Shown piece by piece: positions 1 through 9,100 of a DNA stretch of 21,514 bases. This DNA is from JAKSCF01 sp028279945 (GTDB lineage: Bacteria > Bacillota > Clostridia > Peptostreptococcales > JAAYPU01), in NCBI GenBank assembly GCA_028279945.1, contig JANQMT010000171.1, positions 1-21,514 on the forward strand. Direction: 5' to 3'. Below the pieces are notes generated by a model that saw only the letters and a program-made list of their open reading frames with translations, was not told the DNA's origin and made no database searches. Position numbers and translations under genes: made by a program. Each line of letters begins with the position of its first letter. The stretch's first letter is position 1.

Positions 1-18
1 CAAAAGGTGCATTTCGTT

Positions 19-67
19 TACAAAACGTTACTTTTAAATACAAAACGGGAAACTGGTTATACAAACG
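19..67. repeat. Three phased copies of a TACAAAACG-type repeat
   Basis: TACAAAACG occurs at 19-27 and 39-47, and a shorter TACAAACG at 60-67, so the copies start 20 and 21 bp apart, about two helical turns. The second and third copies continue into GGGAA. Short phased repeats of this kind are typical of subterminal transposase-binding sites, for example near the ends of IS21-family elements. No matching transposase gene lies within the window, so the repeat could belong to an element to the left of the edge. This assignment is inference. Confidence 0.45.
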
Positions 68-230
68 GGAAGTTCGTTTTTCAATTTTCCTTTAAATATC
101 CTCCCCTTAAATGAAGTTAATACGTCCCTTTTGGAGGTTTTGGGGAATTTAATCTTTCATAATGATGGAAGTTAGTCTTGCACAGAATGTATAATTAATT
201 TGGTTGTCTTCCTGTATTGGGAGGTTAATT

Positions 231-1538
231 ATGACTACAGAAAACAGACTTGGGAAACACCTTACTCTTCAAGATAGGTATGATATAGAAGATGGATTGA
301 ACCATGGGTATACAATAAAAAAGATAGCTGATCTGGTGGGTAAAGACAGAACCACAATCTCTAAAGAAATCAAAAAGCATAGGATTAGTGATCGAGGATA
401 TAACCCCAGAAATAATGATTGTATGTATCGCCGCTATTGTCAGAAACAATCACTATGCCCAGAATGTGATATATCCAAGAGATGCTGTACCTGTAAGAAG
501 GAAGATTGTAGGATGTTCTGCCAAGATTATCGGTCAGAAATGTGTGCTAGCACCACTCGGGCTCCCTATGTGTGCAATGGATGCAACAGCATTTACGACT
601 GTAGCAAGCCACACTTCTTCTATCGTGCCAATGTTGCATACAGTACCTATAAAGCCCTTTTAAAAGACACTCGTGAAGGAATAGCATTATCACGTCAGCA
701 ACTGTATGAGCTTGACTGCTTGATTTCCCCACTCCTTAAGCGAGGACAGTCCATAGCACATATTTATTTGGCTCATAAAGATGAGATACCATGTTCCTTA
801 AGATCACTATATAATTACATTGATCAAGGAGTTTTTACTGCAAGGAACATAGATTTACCCAAGAAAGTTAAGTACAAGGCCCGCAAAAAAAAGAGACAAA
901 AGCCTGCAGTTGATTACACTAATAGAGAAGGGAGAAGTTATAAGGATTTTCAGCAATTAATAAAAAATTCTCCGGAAATCAATGTAGTTGAGATGGATAC
1001 AGTCCATGGAAGCAATAAGACTGGTAACGTAATGCTAACGATGCTTTTTCGCAACTGCAATCTTATGCTTATCACCTTAATGCCAGAGTGTACCAAAGAA
1101 AGTGTTAAAAACGTTTTAGATAATCTTGAATCTAGGCTAGGGACAGAAATATTTAATAAAACATTCCCGATTTTACTCACGGATAATGGCCCTGAATTTA
1201 AAGGCGCAAAAGATTTGGAAAAAAGCTGCTGTAGTGGCTCTAGAACTAAGGTATTCTATTGCGATCCACTGGCATCTTGGCAGAAAGCCAAACTCGAAAA
1301 GAACCATGTCTACATCCGAAGAGTCATACCCAAAGGAATGAAAATCAACGGTTTGAATCAGGACGATATGACATTGCTTTCAAACCACATCAACAGCACA
1401 GTAAGAGCCAGCTTGAATGGCCGAACCCCATTCGAGCTGGCTCAATTATTGCTTGATAAGACGTTGATTCAGGCAACTAATCTAATACCCATACCTGCAG
1501 ATAAAATAACACTTAATAAATCATTACTAAATCGCTAA
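231..1538 (+). CDS. IS30-family transposase (intact)
   Basis: This is a DDE transposase of 435 residues that would cut and join the ends of its own insertion sequence. An N-terminal helix-turn-helix of the IS30 type (residues about 10-50) is followed by a cysteine-rich stretch (about 64-125, more than ten Cys) that may bind metal, and then an rve-type integrase core. The likely catalytic residues are Asp256 (in VVEMDT), Asp318 (in LTDNGPEF) and Glu356 (in KAKLEKNH). The IRRVIPKG motif after the glutamate is typical of the family. I chose the ATG at 231 because GGGAGG lies 6 bases upstream. An in-frame TTG at 204 has no ribosome site. A TATAAT at 190-195 could be the -10 box, although its -35 is poor. 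I could not find convincing terminal inverted repeats, so the limits of the element are unknown. A decayed relative lies at the other end of the window. Confidence 0.93.
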   Translation: MTTENRLGKHLTLQDRYDIEDGLNHGYTIKKIADLVGKDRTTISKEIKKHRISDRGYNPRNNDCMYRRYCQKQSLCPECDISKRCCTCKKEDCRMFCQDYRSEMCASTTRAPYVCNGCNSIYDCSKPHFFYRANVAYSTYKALLKDTREGIALSRQQLYELDCLISPLLKRGQSIAHIYLAHKDEIPCSLRSLYNYIDQGVFTARNIDLPKKVKYKARKKKRQKPAVDYTNREGRSYKDFQQLIKNSPEINVVEMDTVHGSNKTGNVMLTMLFRNCNLMLITLMPECTKESVKNVLDNLESRLGTEIFNKTFPILLTDNGPEFKGAKDLEKSCCSGSRTKVFYCDPLASWQKAKLEKNHVYIRRVIPKGMKINGLNQDDMTLLSNHINSTVRASLNGRTPFELAQLLLDKTLIQATNLIPIPADKITLNKSLLNR

Positions 1539-1804
1539 ACAACCAACTAAAAAGAAGATACAGGGAGATATCATTTTACGAAAAAGTAAATTCATCGTAC
1601 GGAAATAACTTTTGCACAGCTTTTTTCAAAGGTCTGTTTTTTGTACTCAAAATTAGTAGAATTAGCTGGTAATAGTATATAACTATAGCTAGAATTTCAG
1701 CAATGTAAACGCTAGAAAACACTGTGAATTTAAGAAAAGTAGATGTTCTGATTTCAAAAGCACATTGATAACTAAGGGGGAAGTTCTATTTTCATTTAAG
1801 GTAT
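1539..1804. other. Gene-free stretch after the transposase
   Basis: I see no credible gene here. It presumably holds the right end of the IS30-family element. An imperfect direct copy (15 of 19 bases) of the stretch at 167-185 lies at 1601-1619, both ending in TTGCACAG. No terminator is obvious. Confidence 0.5.
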
Positions 1805-1862
1805 GTAATTAATACATGACTTTTTGTAATATATAATTGACATTTAGTAATATATATATTAC
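1805..1862. promoter_or_regulatory. Three direct repeats at 21-bp period (operator array)
   Basis: Three 16-bp units start at 1805, 1826 and 1847: GTAATTAATACATGAC, GTAATATATAATTGAC and GTAATATATATATTAC. They are separated by 5-bp AT spacers (TTTTT and ATTTA). The third unit is a perfect palindrome. The second contains most of the -35 box, and the third covers the spacer and reaches into the -10 box. A phased array over a promoter just ahead of a small HTH gene suggests cooperative autoregulation. The geometry is read directly; the function is inferred. Confidence 0.6.
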
Positions 1863-1865
1863 AAT
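1837..1865 (+). promoter_or_regulatory. Sigma-A-type promoter of the HTH operon
   Basis: TTGACA at 1837-1842 matches the -35 consensus exactly. It is followed by a 17-base spacer and TACAAT at 1860-1865, which matches the -10 in 5 of 6 positions. The expected leader before the ATG at 1978 is about 105 bases. The promoter is embedded in the 21-bp repeat array. Confidence 0.75.
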
Positions 1866-1909
1866 TCTATTGTGGATAGCAAATGAATGGAAAATGAATA
1901 TAGAAAGTT

Positions 1910-1924
1910 CAGTTTAAAAAACTG
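1910..1924 (+). other. Small leader hairpin followed by a T run
   Basis: CAGTTT and AAACTG form a 6-bp stem with an AAA loop, followed by TTTTG. It lies in the untranslated leader of the HTH operon. It could be a weak attenuator, but the stem is short and AT-rich, so chance is a real alternative. Confidence 0.25.
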
Positions 1925-1977
1925 TTTTGTTATATGCCTTGGCTGGTTAAAATATCAAGACATAGGTGGTTGTAGAA

Positions 1978-2178
1978 ATGGATAATCGCATTAAATTAGC
2001 TCGTACAGAAAATAATATGACACAAGAACAATTAGCTGTATCTATTGGCGTGACACGTCAAACCATTAATCTTATTGAAAAGGGAAAATACAATCCAACT
2101 TTAAAGCTTTGTATTGCCATTTGTAAAGCGTTAAATAAGACTTTAAATGATTTATTTTGGATTGAGGAGGAGGAATAG
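1978..2178 (+). CDS. Small Cro/CI-type (XRE) HTH regulator
   Basis: This is a 66-residue DNA-binding protein that consists almost entirely of one HTH_3 domain. The segment MTQEQLAVSIGVTRQTI is the helix-turn-helix and KGKYNPTLKLCIAICKAL the following helices, with an acidic tail ending in four Glu. The fold matches the short stand-alone regulators that often control an adjacent membrane protein gene. I chose the ATG at 1978, with AGGTGG 8 bases upstream, over an in-frame GTG at 1966 that lies inside that ribosome site. The next gene starts 2 bases after the stop, so the two are co-transcribed. The phased repeats over its own promoter are good candidates for its operator. The effector is unknown. 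Confidence 0.88.
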   Translation: MDNRIKLARTENNMTQEQLAVSIGVTRQTINLIEKGKYNPTLKLCIAICKALNKTLNDLFWIEEEE

Positions 2179-2180
2179 GT

Positions 2181-2582
2181 ATGAAAAAAATATTAGATGA
2201 AAGAATTATTTCCGAGTCAAGGAAACAAAATAGTGTTGGTTTTTTAATATTGTATTTTGGATTACTATTAGTCTTATTATATAGGCAATTCATACGCATG
2301 CAACCCTTAGAAGAAATTTGGGACTTACATCTATTATTTTTTGGTGTTACTTTTTTTATAGCATTTAAGAAAGTCTTTGCTGGTTTTTACATCCAAAAGA
2401 GTAGAAAACTTTTAATTGTTAACACAGCAGTTTTTACAGCAGTACAGTATTTCTTTTTAAATCGAGACAAGTTAAGCGGACTTATCTTAGGTGCTTTTGT
2501 ATTTTTTATAGCTTCCATAGGCTTTGAATTGTTAATGCGCTATATCTCTAAAAGAAAAAATGATAAATTATTAGATGAATAA
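2181..2582 (+). CDS. Small four-helix membrane protein of unknown function
   Basis: This protein has 133 residues and about four hydrophobic segments (roughly 20-40, 48-68, 78-96 and 103-122), a charged N-terminus and a lysine-rich C-terminal tail. It resembles the short DUF-class membrane proteins commonly encoded next to a stand-alone HTH regulator, but I cannot name the family with confidence. Its ribosome site, GGAGGAGG, lies inside the end of the HTH gene, so translation is probably coupled. The gene ends just before a strong bidirectional terminator that separates it from the convergent exporter operon. No catalytic motif is visible. Confidence 0.8.
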   Translation: MKKILDERIISESRKQNSVGFLILYFGLLLVLLYRQFIRMQPLEEIWDLHLLFFGVTFFIAFKKVFAGFYIQKSRKLLIVNTAVFTAVQYFFLNRDKLSGLILGAFVFFIASIGFELLMRYISKRKNDKLLDE

Positions 2583-2595
2583 ATCCATCAGAAAA

Positions 2596-2613
2596 GAGGG
2601 CTCTTAAGCCCTC
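2596..2613. terminator. Bidirectional intrinsic terminator
   Basis: GAGGGCT (2596-2602) and AGCCCTC (2607-2613) form a perfect 7-bp GC-rich stem with a CTTA loop. It is followed by a T-rich tract on the plus strand (2616-2625) and by TTTTC on the minus strand. It sits between two convergent operons and can serve both. Confidence 0.85.
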
Positions 2614-2637
2614 AATCTTATTTTTAACCCTTACAAT

Positions 2638-3858
2638 TTATTCATATCGTAGAGCATGTATCGGATCCATTTTGGCAGCTTTTTTTGCTGGGTAATATCC
2701 AAAAAATATCCCAACGCTCACTGAAAACAGAGTTGCTACAATGATGGCGAAAATAGAAAGGGTTGGCGAAAATCCTATAACCAAAGAAATTCCTAATGAA
2801 ATTAAAATACCAAATACAATACCAATCACACCGCCAATACCCGTAACAATAATGGACTCCACTAAGAATTGCAGCATCACATCCTTATATTTTGCGCCTA
2901 TTGCTTTACGAATGCCTATTTCTTTAGTCCGCTCAGTAACTGACACCAACATTATATTCATAACACCTATGCCGCCTACCAATAGTGATATGGCTGCTAT
3001 TGCCCCAATGACCAAAGTCAATATGCCAGTCACTTTATTGGCCATCATCAGTTCACTTTCAGCAGTATAGCTTCTATACATATTTTTACCTACTGCATTG
3101 TGCCTTCTTTCGATCATGCTCAGCATTTTATCCAATACCGGTTGTACAGATGTTACCGTATCTTTAAAATTAATATGAACACCCCAATAAGAGCCTGACA
3201 TACCGAACATCTGCTCCATCCTTGAAAGCGGCACATATATTTCTAACGGGGGCTCCTGATTTCCTAGGTTAGCAAAAGCCATCTTTTTCTCTTCCATGAC
3301 GCCTACGATCACAAAAGTGGCTTTATTATGATTCAAATTGACAACGATTTCTTCTTCTAAAACATTGGTCCTTCCAAAAGCTTTCAAAGCTAAAGCTTCA
3401 CTTATAACGGCTACATTTCTTTTGGTCTGCATATCGCTTTTTAAAAGGTATCTTCCACTTTTCATTTTTATGTTCTCTATTTTATTAAACTGCTCATTAA
3501 CCCCCATAAGCGACACGTCGATCTCTTCTGTTTTCTTTATAACTTTTCCATTATCAGAAACCATAGGGCTCATGCCTTTGATTTCCTCTTCAAATGCTTC
3601 AGCTAAAATATCCAAATCATCTTGAGATAGATAATCTCTCCTTAACGGATTTTCTCGCCAATTCATACCTATGTAGGCACGGTTAACACCAAATGCTTCA
3701 AATTCTTGACGAATCATTTGCTGGCTGCCTTGTCCTAAGGATACAATAATAATAACAGAACTGATGCCAATAATAATACCCAGCATGGTAAGAAGAGAAC
3801 GCATTTTATTAGAAAAAATCGCTTCTACAGCTATCTTTATACTTTCAAAAATATTCAT
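2638..3858 (-). CDS. MacB/YknZ-like ABC transporter permease
   Basis: This 406-residue permease belongs to the MacB/FtsX class. One membrane helix lies near the N-terminus (about 21-42), in the NKMRSLLTMLGIIIGI context typical of the family. A large extracytoplasmic MacB_PCD-type domain follows (about 43-270), then a C-terminal FtsX domain with three helices (about 275-305, 325-355 and 362-392). The segment ERTKEIGIRKAIGAK between the last helices is the conserved coupling region that contacts the ATPase. It would form the membrane part of a mechanotransmission-type exporter with the two upstream genes. The start has GAGGTG 5 bases upstream, and the ATPase stop codon overlaps that ribosome site. 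In Gram-positive bacteria such systems (YknXYZ in Bacillus, for example) export or protect against peptides. The substrate here is unknown. Confidence 0.93.
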   Translation of the reverse strand: MNIFESIKIAVEAIFSNKMRSLLTMLGIIIGISSVIIIVSLGQGSQQMIRQEFEAFGVNRAYIGMNWRENPLRRDYLSQDDLDILAEAFEEEIKGMSPMVSDNGKVIKKTEEIDVSLMGVNEQFNKIENIKMKSGRYLLKSDMQTKRNVAVISEALALKAFGRTNVLEEEIVVNLNHNKATFVIVGVMEEKKMAFANLGNQEPPLEIYVPLSRMEQMFGMSGSYWGVHINFKDTVTSVQPVLDKMLSMIERRHNAVGKNMYRSYTAESELMMANKVTGILTLVIGAIAAISLLVGGIGVMNIMLVSVTERTKEIGIRKAIGAKYKDVMLQFLVESIIVTGIGGVIGIVFGILISLGISLVIGFSPTLSIFAIIVATLFSVSVGIFFGYYPAKKAAKMDPIHALRYE

Positions 3859-3867
3859 CTTCTCACC

Positions 3868-4554
3868 TCAATCATTTGCTGCTAAACATTCATCTTGTAC
3901 CTTTTCACCGTCCCTAAAGTGAAGAATTCTTTTAGCCTTGACTGCAATATCCTGCTCGTGGGTTACCAGAATAACCGTTGAACCTTCATCATTTAGCTTT
4001 TTAAATATATCCATAATTTCATTTCCTGACTTGGAATCCAAATTTCCCGTTGGCTCATCTGCCAATACGATGGCAGGTTGATTGACCAACGCACGGGCTA
4101 TGGCTACTCTTTGCCTTTGTCCTCCCGAGAGTTCATTGGGTTTATGATGAAATCGATCGCCAAGACCTACTTTTACTAATGCTTCCTTAGCAAGTTCTCT
4201 TCTCTCAGCAGGCTTCATTCCGGCATAAAGCATAGGTAGTTCTACATTTTTCAAAGCACTACTTCTGGACAGCAAATTAAAAGACTGAAATACAAATCCA
4301 ATCTTTTGATTGCGGATTGCTGCTAATTCATCATCTGTCATTTGATCTACACGAACATCATCCAGATAATACAAGCCTTTTGTCGGCCTGTCTAAACAAC
4401 CTAATATATTCATTAAAGTAGATTTACCTGATCCGGAAGGCCCCATAATGGAAGTAAACTCACCTTCTTCAATTGTTAAATTAACTTGTTTTAATGCCGG
4501 TACTTCAATTTCTCCTAACTGGTAAACCTTACTCATATCTTGAATTTTAATCAT
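3868..4554 (-). CDS. MacB/LolD/YknY-like ABC transporter ATPase
   Basis: This 228-residue nucleotide-binding subunit has every motif intact: Walker A GPSGSGKS (38-45), Q-loop Gln90, signature LSGGQ (142-146), Walker B IVLADE with Glu167, and the switch His199. The ADEPTGNLDS context is typical of the LolD/MacB/FtsE group that works with FtsX-type permeases. I chose the ATG at 4554, which overlaps the stop of the upstream membrane fusion gene by 8 bases. A further in-frame ATG at 4578 lies deeper inside that gene. It would couple ATP hydrolysis to movement of the permease and adaptor. It is the middle gene of a three-gene operon. Confidence 0.95.
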   Translation of the reverse strand: MIKIQDMSKVYQLGEIEVPALKQVNLTIEEGEFTSIMGPSGSGKSTLMNILGCLDRPTKGLYYLDDVRVDQMTDDELAAIRNQKIGFVFQSFNLLSRSSALKNVELPMLYAGMKPAERRELAKEALVKVGLGDRFHHKPNELSGGQRQRVAIARALVNQPAIVLADEPTGNLDSKSGNEIMDIFKKLNDEGSTVILVTHEQDIAVKAKRILHFRDGEKVQDECLAAND

Positions 4555-5839
4555 TCTGAACACCTGCTTCTGATACATTCGCTTCTTGATTCAACAGATC
4601 TTCCATGGGATTTAATTCAACAATATCCCCTTCTTTTATACCATCAGCAATCACTTCAACAGTCAGGGAACCTTCTATTCCGGTCTCAATCTGATATTTC
4701 TTATGGGTTTCTCCTTCAACAACAAAAATATACTGAGTGCCATCCTTAGCCGTCAGAATAGCTTCGTATGGGACTGTTAAAACATTCTCTTTTCTGTCAC
4801 ATAATATGTCTACCGTAACATTAAATCCTGATTTAAGCACTGATTTTTCATCATCGATAATGGTCTTTACCTCAACAACTGATTCCGTCCCTTGGCTGGA
4901 TTGAAGTTTCTTTGCAAAGGGACTGATAAAAGTAAGCTCTGATTCATATATATGCTCGTCAATACCATCAGAAGTAACTGTAACTTTGTCCCCAACGGCT
5001 ACATTCTTAGCATCATATTCGCTGATATTCGCTTTTACTTCCATTTTGTTATTATTGACAATATAGAAGAACTGCTTTTGATAGCCTATGGTATCCCCAA
5101 GTTTCATATATATTTCTGCTACTATACCTTCTATTGGACTCTTAATAAAGTGTTTTTCTCTCTCACTTTGTAAAGAAGTATATTCTAATTCAGCTAGATT
5201 AACTCTGTTTTTTTGTAAGCTAAGATTTTGAACATAACTACCATCTTCTACTTCATTTTTAGCGATGATATAATTATTGTTGGCTTCGTCCATAGCCATT
5301 TTAGCTTCGTCCAAACTAACTTTACTGACTGCTCCTTCTTGGAACAATCTTAAGTTAGCTTCATATTTATCTTTCAGAAAATTATATTTTTGTTCTAGGT
5401 CTGATAAACTCACCTTAGCGGAATTCTTATCCACTTGGCTCATTTTTAGCTTTGCTTTTTCTAATTCCAAGTTAATACGCGCTTTTTCAATTTTTTCATC
5501 AATATCAGTGGTATCAATAACCGCTAAAAGATCGCCTTCTTGAACATTTTGGCCTTGCTCCACTTTCATTTCCTTTATAGTCCCTTGTACAGGGGATAAA
5601 ATAATTTGCTCATTAAGGGATTCCACAATACCATTTACTTTAACACGATACTCAATATCCTCTCTCATTACCACAGCTGTCCGAGATGCCATAGTCGTAT
5701 CAGCCTTGGCTCCCAAAGAAGACACAACTATTACAATCATAAGAATAATACCCATAAAAATAGAAAGCTTCTTTCTCTTGATGATTAAAGCTTTGATTTT
5801 TTTCAATATATTTAAAATAGGATTAAAGATTATTCGCAT
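4547..5839 (-). CDS. Membrane fusion (adaptor) protein, HlyD/MacA/YknX-like
   Basis: This is a 430-residue periplasmic-adaptor-type protein. A basic N-terminus and one membrane anchor (about 27-46) are followed by a biotinyl-lipoyl-like half (about 75-112, with the VEQGQNVQEGDLLAVID pattern). Next come a coiled-coil hairpin rich in Lys, Glu and Leu (about 113-230), the second lipoyl half (about 235-265), and beta-barrel and membrane-proximal domains to the end. It is the first gene of the exporter operon. AGGGGGAG lies 7 bases before the ATG. In a cell without an outer membrane such adaptors probably collect substrate at the outer face of the membrane. The gene is preceded by a consensus-like promoter and a palindromic operator candidate. 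Confidence 0.93.
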   Translation of the reverse strand: MRIIFNPILNILKKIKALIIKRKKLSIFMGIILMIVIVVSSLGAKADTTMASRTAVVMREDIEYRVKVNGIVESLNEQIILSPVQGTIKEMKVEQGQNVQEGDLLAVIDTTDIDEKIEKARINLELEKAKLKMSQVDKNSAKVSLSDLEQKYNFLKDKYEANLRLFQEGAVSKVSLDEAKMAMDEANNNYIIAKNEVEDGSYVQNLSLQKNRVNLAELEYTSLQSEREKHFIKSPIEGIVAEIYMKLGDTIGYQKQFFYIVNNNKMEVKANISEYDAKNVAVGDKVTVTSDGIDEHIYESELTFISPFAKKLQSSQGTESVVEVKTIIDDEKSVLKSGFNVTVDILCDRKENVLTVPYEAILTAKDGTQYIFVVEGETHKKYQIETGIEGSLTVEVIADGIKEGDIVELNPMEDLLNQEANVSEAGVQND

Positions 5840-5868
5840 AATTTCACTCCCCCTAGATGATATGTATC

Positions 5869-5892
5869 AACTGTAGTATTAATATTACAGTT
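5869..5892. promoter_or_regulatory. 24-bp near-perfect palindrome (operator candidate)
   Basis: The two 12-bp arms match in 11 of 12 positions, with outer arms AACTGTA and TACAGTT. The 16-bp core GTAGTATTAATATTAC (5873-5888) is identical in 13 of 16 positions to the palindromic repeat at 1847-1862. It lies immediately downstream of the -10 box of the exporter promoter, where a bound repressor would block transcription. The regulator itself is not shown by the sequence. Confidence 0.65.
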
Positions 5893-5894
5893 TC

Positions 5895-5923
5895 AGTATG
5901 CTTTGGAAAAAGTCATTTGTCAA
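5895..5923 (-). promoter_or_regulatory. Promoter of the exporter operon
   Basis: On the minus strand TTGACA (5918-5923) is a perfect -35 box. A 17-base spacer separates it from CATACT (5895-5900), a 4-of-6 match to the -10 box. The predicted start point falls within the palindrome at 5869-5892. Confidence 0.65.
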
Positions 5924-6107
5924 ATTATACTAATCTATTAATAAAGTTATACAATGATTTTCTATCAATGTTTGGTATACAAATATTTTTTTAGCTTAAT
6001 AGTTAATTACTTACAAATATGATACCATAAAATCTAATACAGATATATATATAATAACCCCCTATAATGCTACCTTCTTCCAGATTTGAGGTATGAGTTT
6101 TTTCATA

Positions 6108-6132
6108 AAAAAGAAAAAGAGCTGTCTAGCTC
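6108..6132 (-). terminator. Likely terminator of the subtilase gene
   Basis: On the minus strand GAGCT (6132-6128) pairs with AGCTC (6123-6119) around a four-base loop, extended by a possible G-U pair. It is followed by a run TTTTTCTTTTTT. The stem is short but the U tract is strong. It lies 64 bases after the stop codon of the protease gene. Confidence 0.6.
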
Positions 6133-6195
6133 CAGAAATTTACTTCCTATTGAAAGACAACCCTTTATAATTCATTTTTTCTTATTTTTTATTAT

Positions 6196-9100
6196 CTATT
6201 CTATTTCATTAACCAGTCTGCTGATTACTGCCATTGCTTCAGCTCTTGTTGTTGATTTCGCAGGCTTAAATGTTCCATCTACATACCCTGAAATCAATCC
6301 TAATGCATTGGCAAGGGTTATGTTTCTGGCTGCCCAACTGCTTGCATCATCCATGTCTCTGAATCTTACCTCTTGAGTGGTAATTATGGTATTTAAATTT
6401 GTTCCGGTTGAGTATTCATAAGCTCTCATAATCAAGCTTGCCATTTCTTCTCTGGTAATTTGTTTTTGCGGTGCAAACACATTTTTTTCAACACCGTTGA
6501 TGATACCAACTTCGTAAGCTTTATTGATCGGACCAAAGAACCACTCATCTTCTGTAACATCATCAAATATCTTTTCAGTTTTTTCAACATCTAAGTCAAG
6601 TGCTCTTACCAGCCATGTCGTAAATTCTGCTCTTGTTGTCACTTTTTCAGGTGCAAATGAATCTTCTGTAATGCCTTTGGTAATATGCTTTGATGCCATA
6701 ATCTCAATTTGTTTCTTTGCCCAATGATTTTGTATATCTTCAAAGGTTTTGTTATATTCCATAACCGCATATTTTGAAAAATGATCAATGGTAAAAGTAA
6801 TTTTTCCATCTTCATTGACTTTACCACCTACATATTCCCATGTTTTTTCTGATTCATTATAATAGTATACACCCAGTTTGTCTGTATCTTCAACCTTAGT
6901 CGTATCAAAATCAATAGTAATGGTTAATGGTTCATTAAATTTGGTAATATTCTTACCATCAACCGAGAAATCAAAGTCAAATACTAAGGCGTCTTCATTT
7001 ACATTGGTAAACGCTTCGTCCAACTCTACTTTAATATCTTCTAATGATAATTCAGTGATTCCCAGAGATACTTCACCTTCTTCATCTACAACTTCAGTTG
7101 GTATCTCCATCTTAACTTTATTGGTTTCAATCACTACTGATTTTTTCTTTTCTAAAGCCGTATCAAATATCTCTTGAGGGATGACCACATCAATTTCATC
7201 TATATCTTCTTTCCATGTTGCATCTATAGTGGTATCCCCTTCTGCTGGTTTTACGGTTAAAGTTGATTTACCGTCAGAATTTTTTTCTACTTCTTTACTT
7301 GTATCATTATTTGCCGGTGCATCTCCACCACCGCTACCGCCGCCGGGTGAAGAAGATTCTTCTTTTGCAATTGGTCCTACCGGGCTGCTGGTTACTACAA
7401 ACCCTATTTCATTTGCATTCGACTTCGGTGTTACTTCAGCCTTGATATATTTTCCTTGTTCATTTGAAGTTAATTTATAAGTTTTACTTGTAGCACCATT
7501 TATTTCAGTATATTCACCGTTACTTGATGAGGAAGCTAACCATCTATATGTGCTGCCTTGCTCCGCATCATCATATACACTATAGGTATAACTGACAGTT
7601 AGTGTTTTACCTACCTTCTTAGTCCCTGATATACTAACATTATTAGCAATTATAAAGTCTTTGTCTTCTAAATTAGAATAATAACTTGAAATGGGTGAGA
7701 AATCTGTAATATTATTATCTTTCATATATAACACTTTTAAATCGTTCTGGTTCTGAAGTGATGTTATGTCCGAAATATTATTGGAATTGATCATTAAAAA
7801 TACTAAATCCATTTCTGACAAAGCACTAATATCTGAAATATTATTATTGCTTAAATATAACTCACCTAGTGTGTTTAAGCTGCTTATCCCAGAAATATCT
7901 GTGATCTGGTTATTGTTTAAATCCAGAGCCCATAAACTACCAGAGTCTAAAGTTGGAATTGTAGTAATTTGATTGTTGCTTAAATCTACGGTCAATAGGT
8001 TTTTGAAGTAGGATAAATCAGATATATCTTTAATGCCCTTATTGGATAAATCCAATACCTCTATTTCTAAACAATCCATGGAGTATATATCTTCATCATC
8101 TTCAAATCCCAACACCTCTCTAATGGCTGCCTCAAGATTGGCATCGTTAAATGTGATTGCTTCTGTATCACCTTTTACGGATATTTGATAATTACCTGTT
8201 TCATATCCTTCAACTTTTAGATAGTGCTTACCTTCTTTTAAATTTTCAACTATTTTAAAGCCAACATTATCCTCATTATTATCATTAGATGTAATAAACT
8301 CTTTGTTGTTATTAAACAACGCGGCACGCGTGTCTAGTGCATTATCTGAGGTCATGGTATATATGCCCGGTTCGCTAATAGTAAAACTGAACATATCCGA
8401 ATCGTATACGTCGTTAATTGCAGCACTGACAGTACTCCCTATATTAATATTGTGCTCTGTATCAAAGTCATCCCTGTAGTCATCGGTTATGACTTTTATT
8501 GAATATTTCCCCATTTCACTTTCATATCCTGATACATCTAGATAATAGTCTTCCACAGTCAAATATTCTTCAATATAAAAATTTAAGTCGCCTGCATCAT
8601 CATCTTCATCGTAATAGACATCATCGTTATCTGCAACCAACACTTTATCAGAATTAAACACTGCCCCAAATGTATCTGTATTACCATACGATCTAATAAT
8701 ATAGTTGCCCTCTTCAGTAATACTGAATTTAAAAGTGTCGACGTCTTTACTGAAATCAATACCTCCGCTAATGGATGTATCTAACTCTATCACTGCAGCA
8801 TCTTCAAATGTCTCATCGTAATCATCCTCAACAGATTTAAATTCCAGTGTATATGGACCCATTTCTGTATCTAAATCACCTGCTATACTCAAATAATATG
8901 TCCCTTCCCATAAATCAATGTCAGAAAAGTATATATCTTGATACCCTGAATACTTCTTTATCCATTCACCCGTATCATCATATAACGTTACTTCCAGATC
9001 TATATTCGTGTTTGTAAAGCTAGCACAATAGTAATCTTTTGAGTCAAGAGTTATTTCAACAAAATCTATGTCGCCATAATAATCAATGGCATCTGTTATG

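Noticed and set aside
200..1546. TTGGTTGT at 200-207 and its inverted copy at 1539-1546 as IS30 terminal repeats
   Set aside because: Only about 8 bases match well, and the left copy overlaps the region just before the transposase ribosome site. IS30-type ends are longer and lie farther out, so I did not use this to define the element.
2741..5788. Plus-strand reading frames opposite the exporter genes
   Set aside because: All lie opposite strongly supported ABC transporter genes, are short and have no family features.
7660..8120. Repeats in this stretch as a CRISPR-like or tandem DNA repeat
   Set aside because: They encode leucine-rich repeats of about 22 residues in the protease frame. The DNA is only loosely similar from unit to unit.
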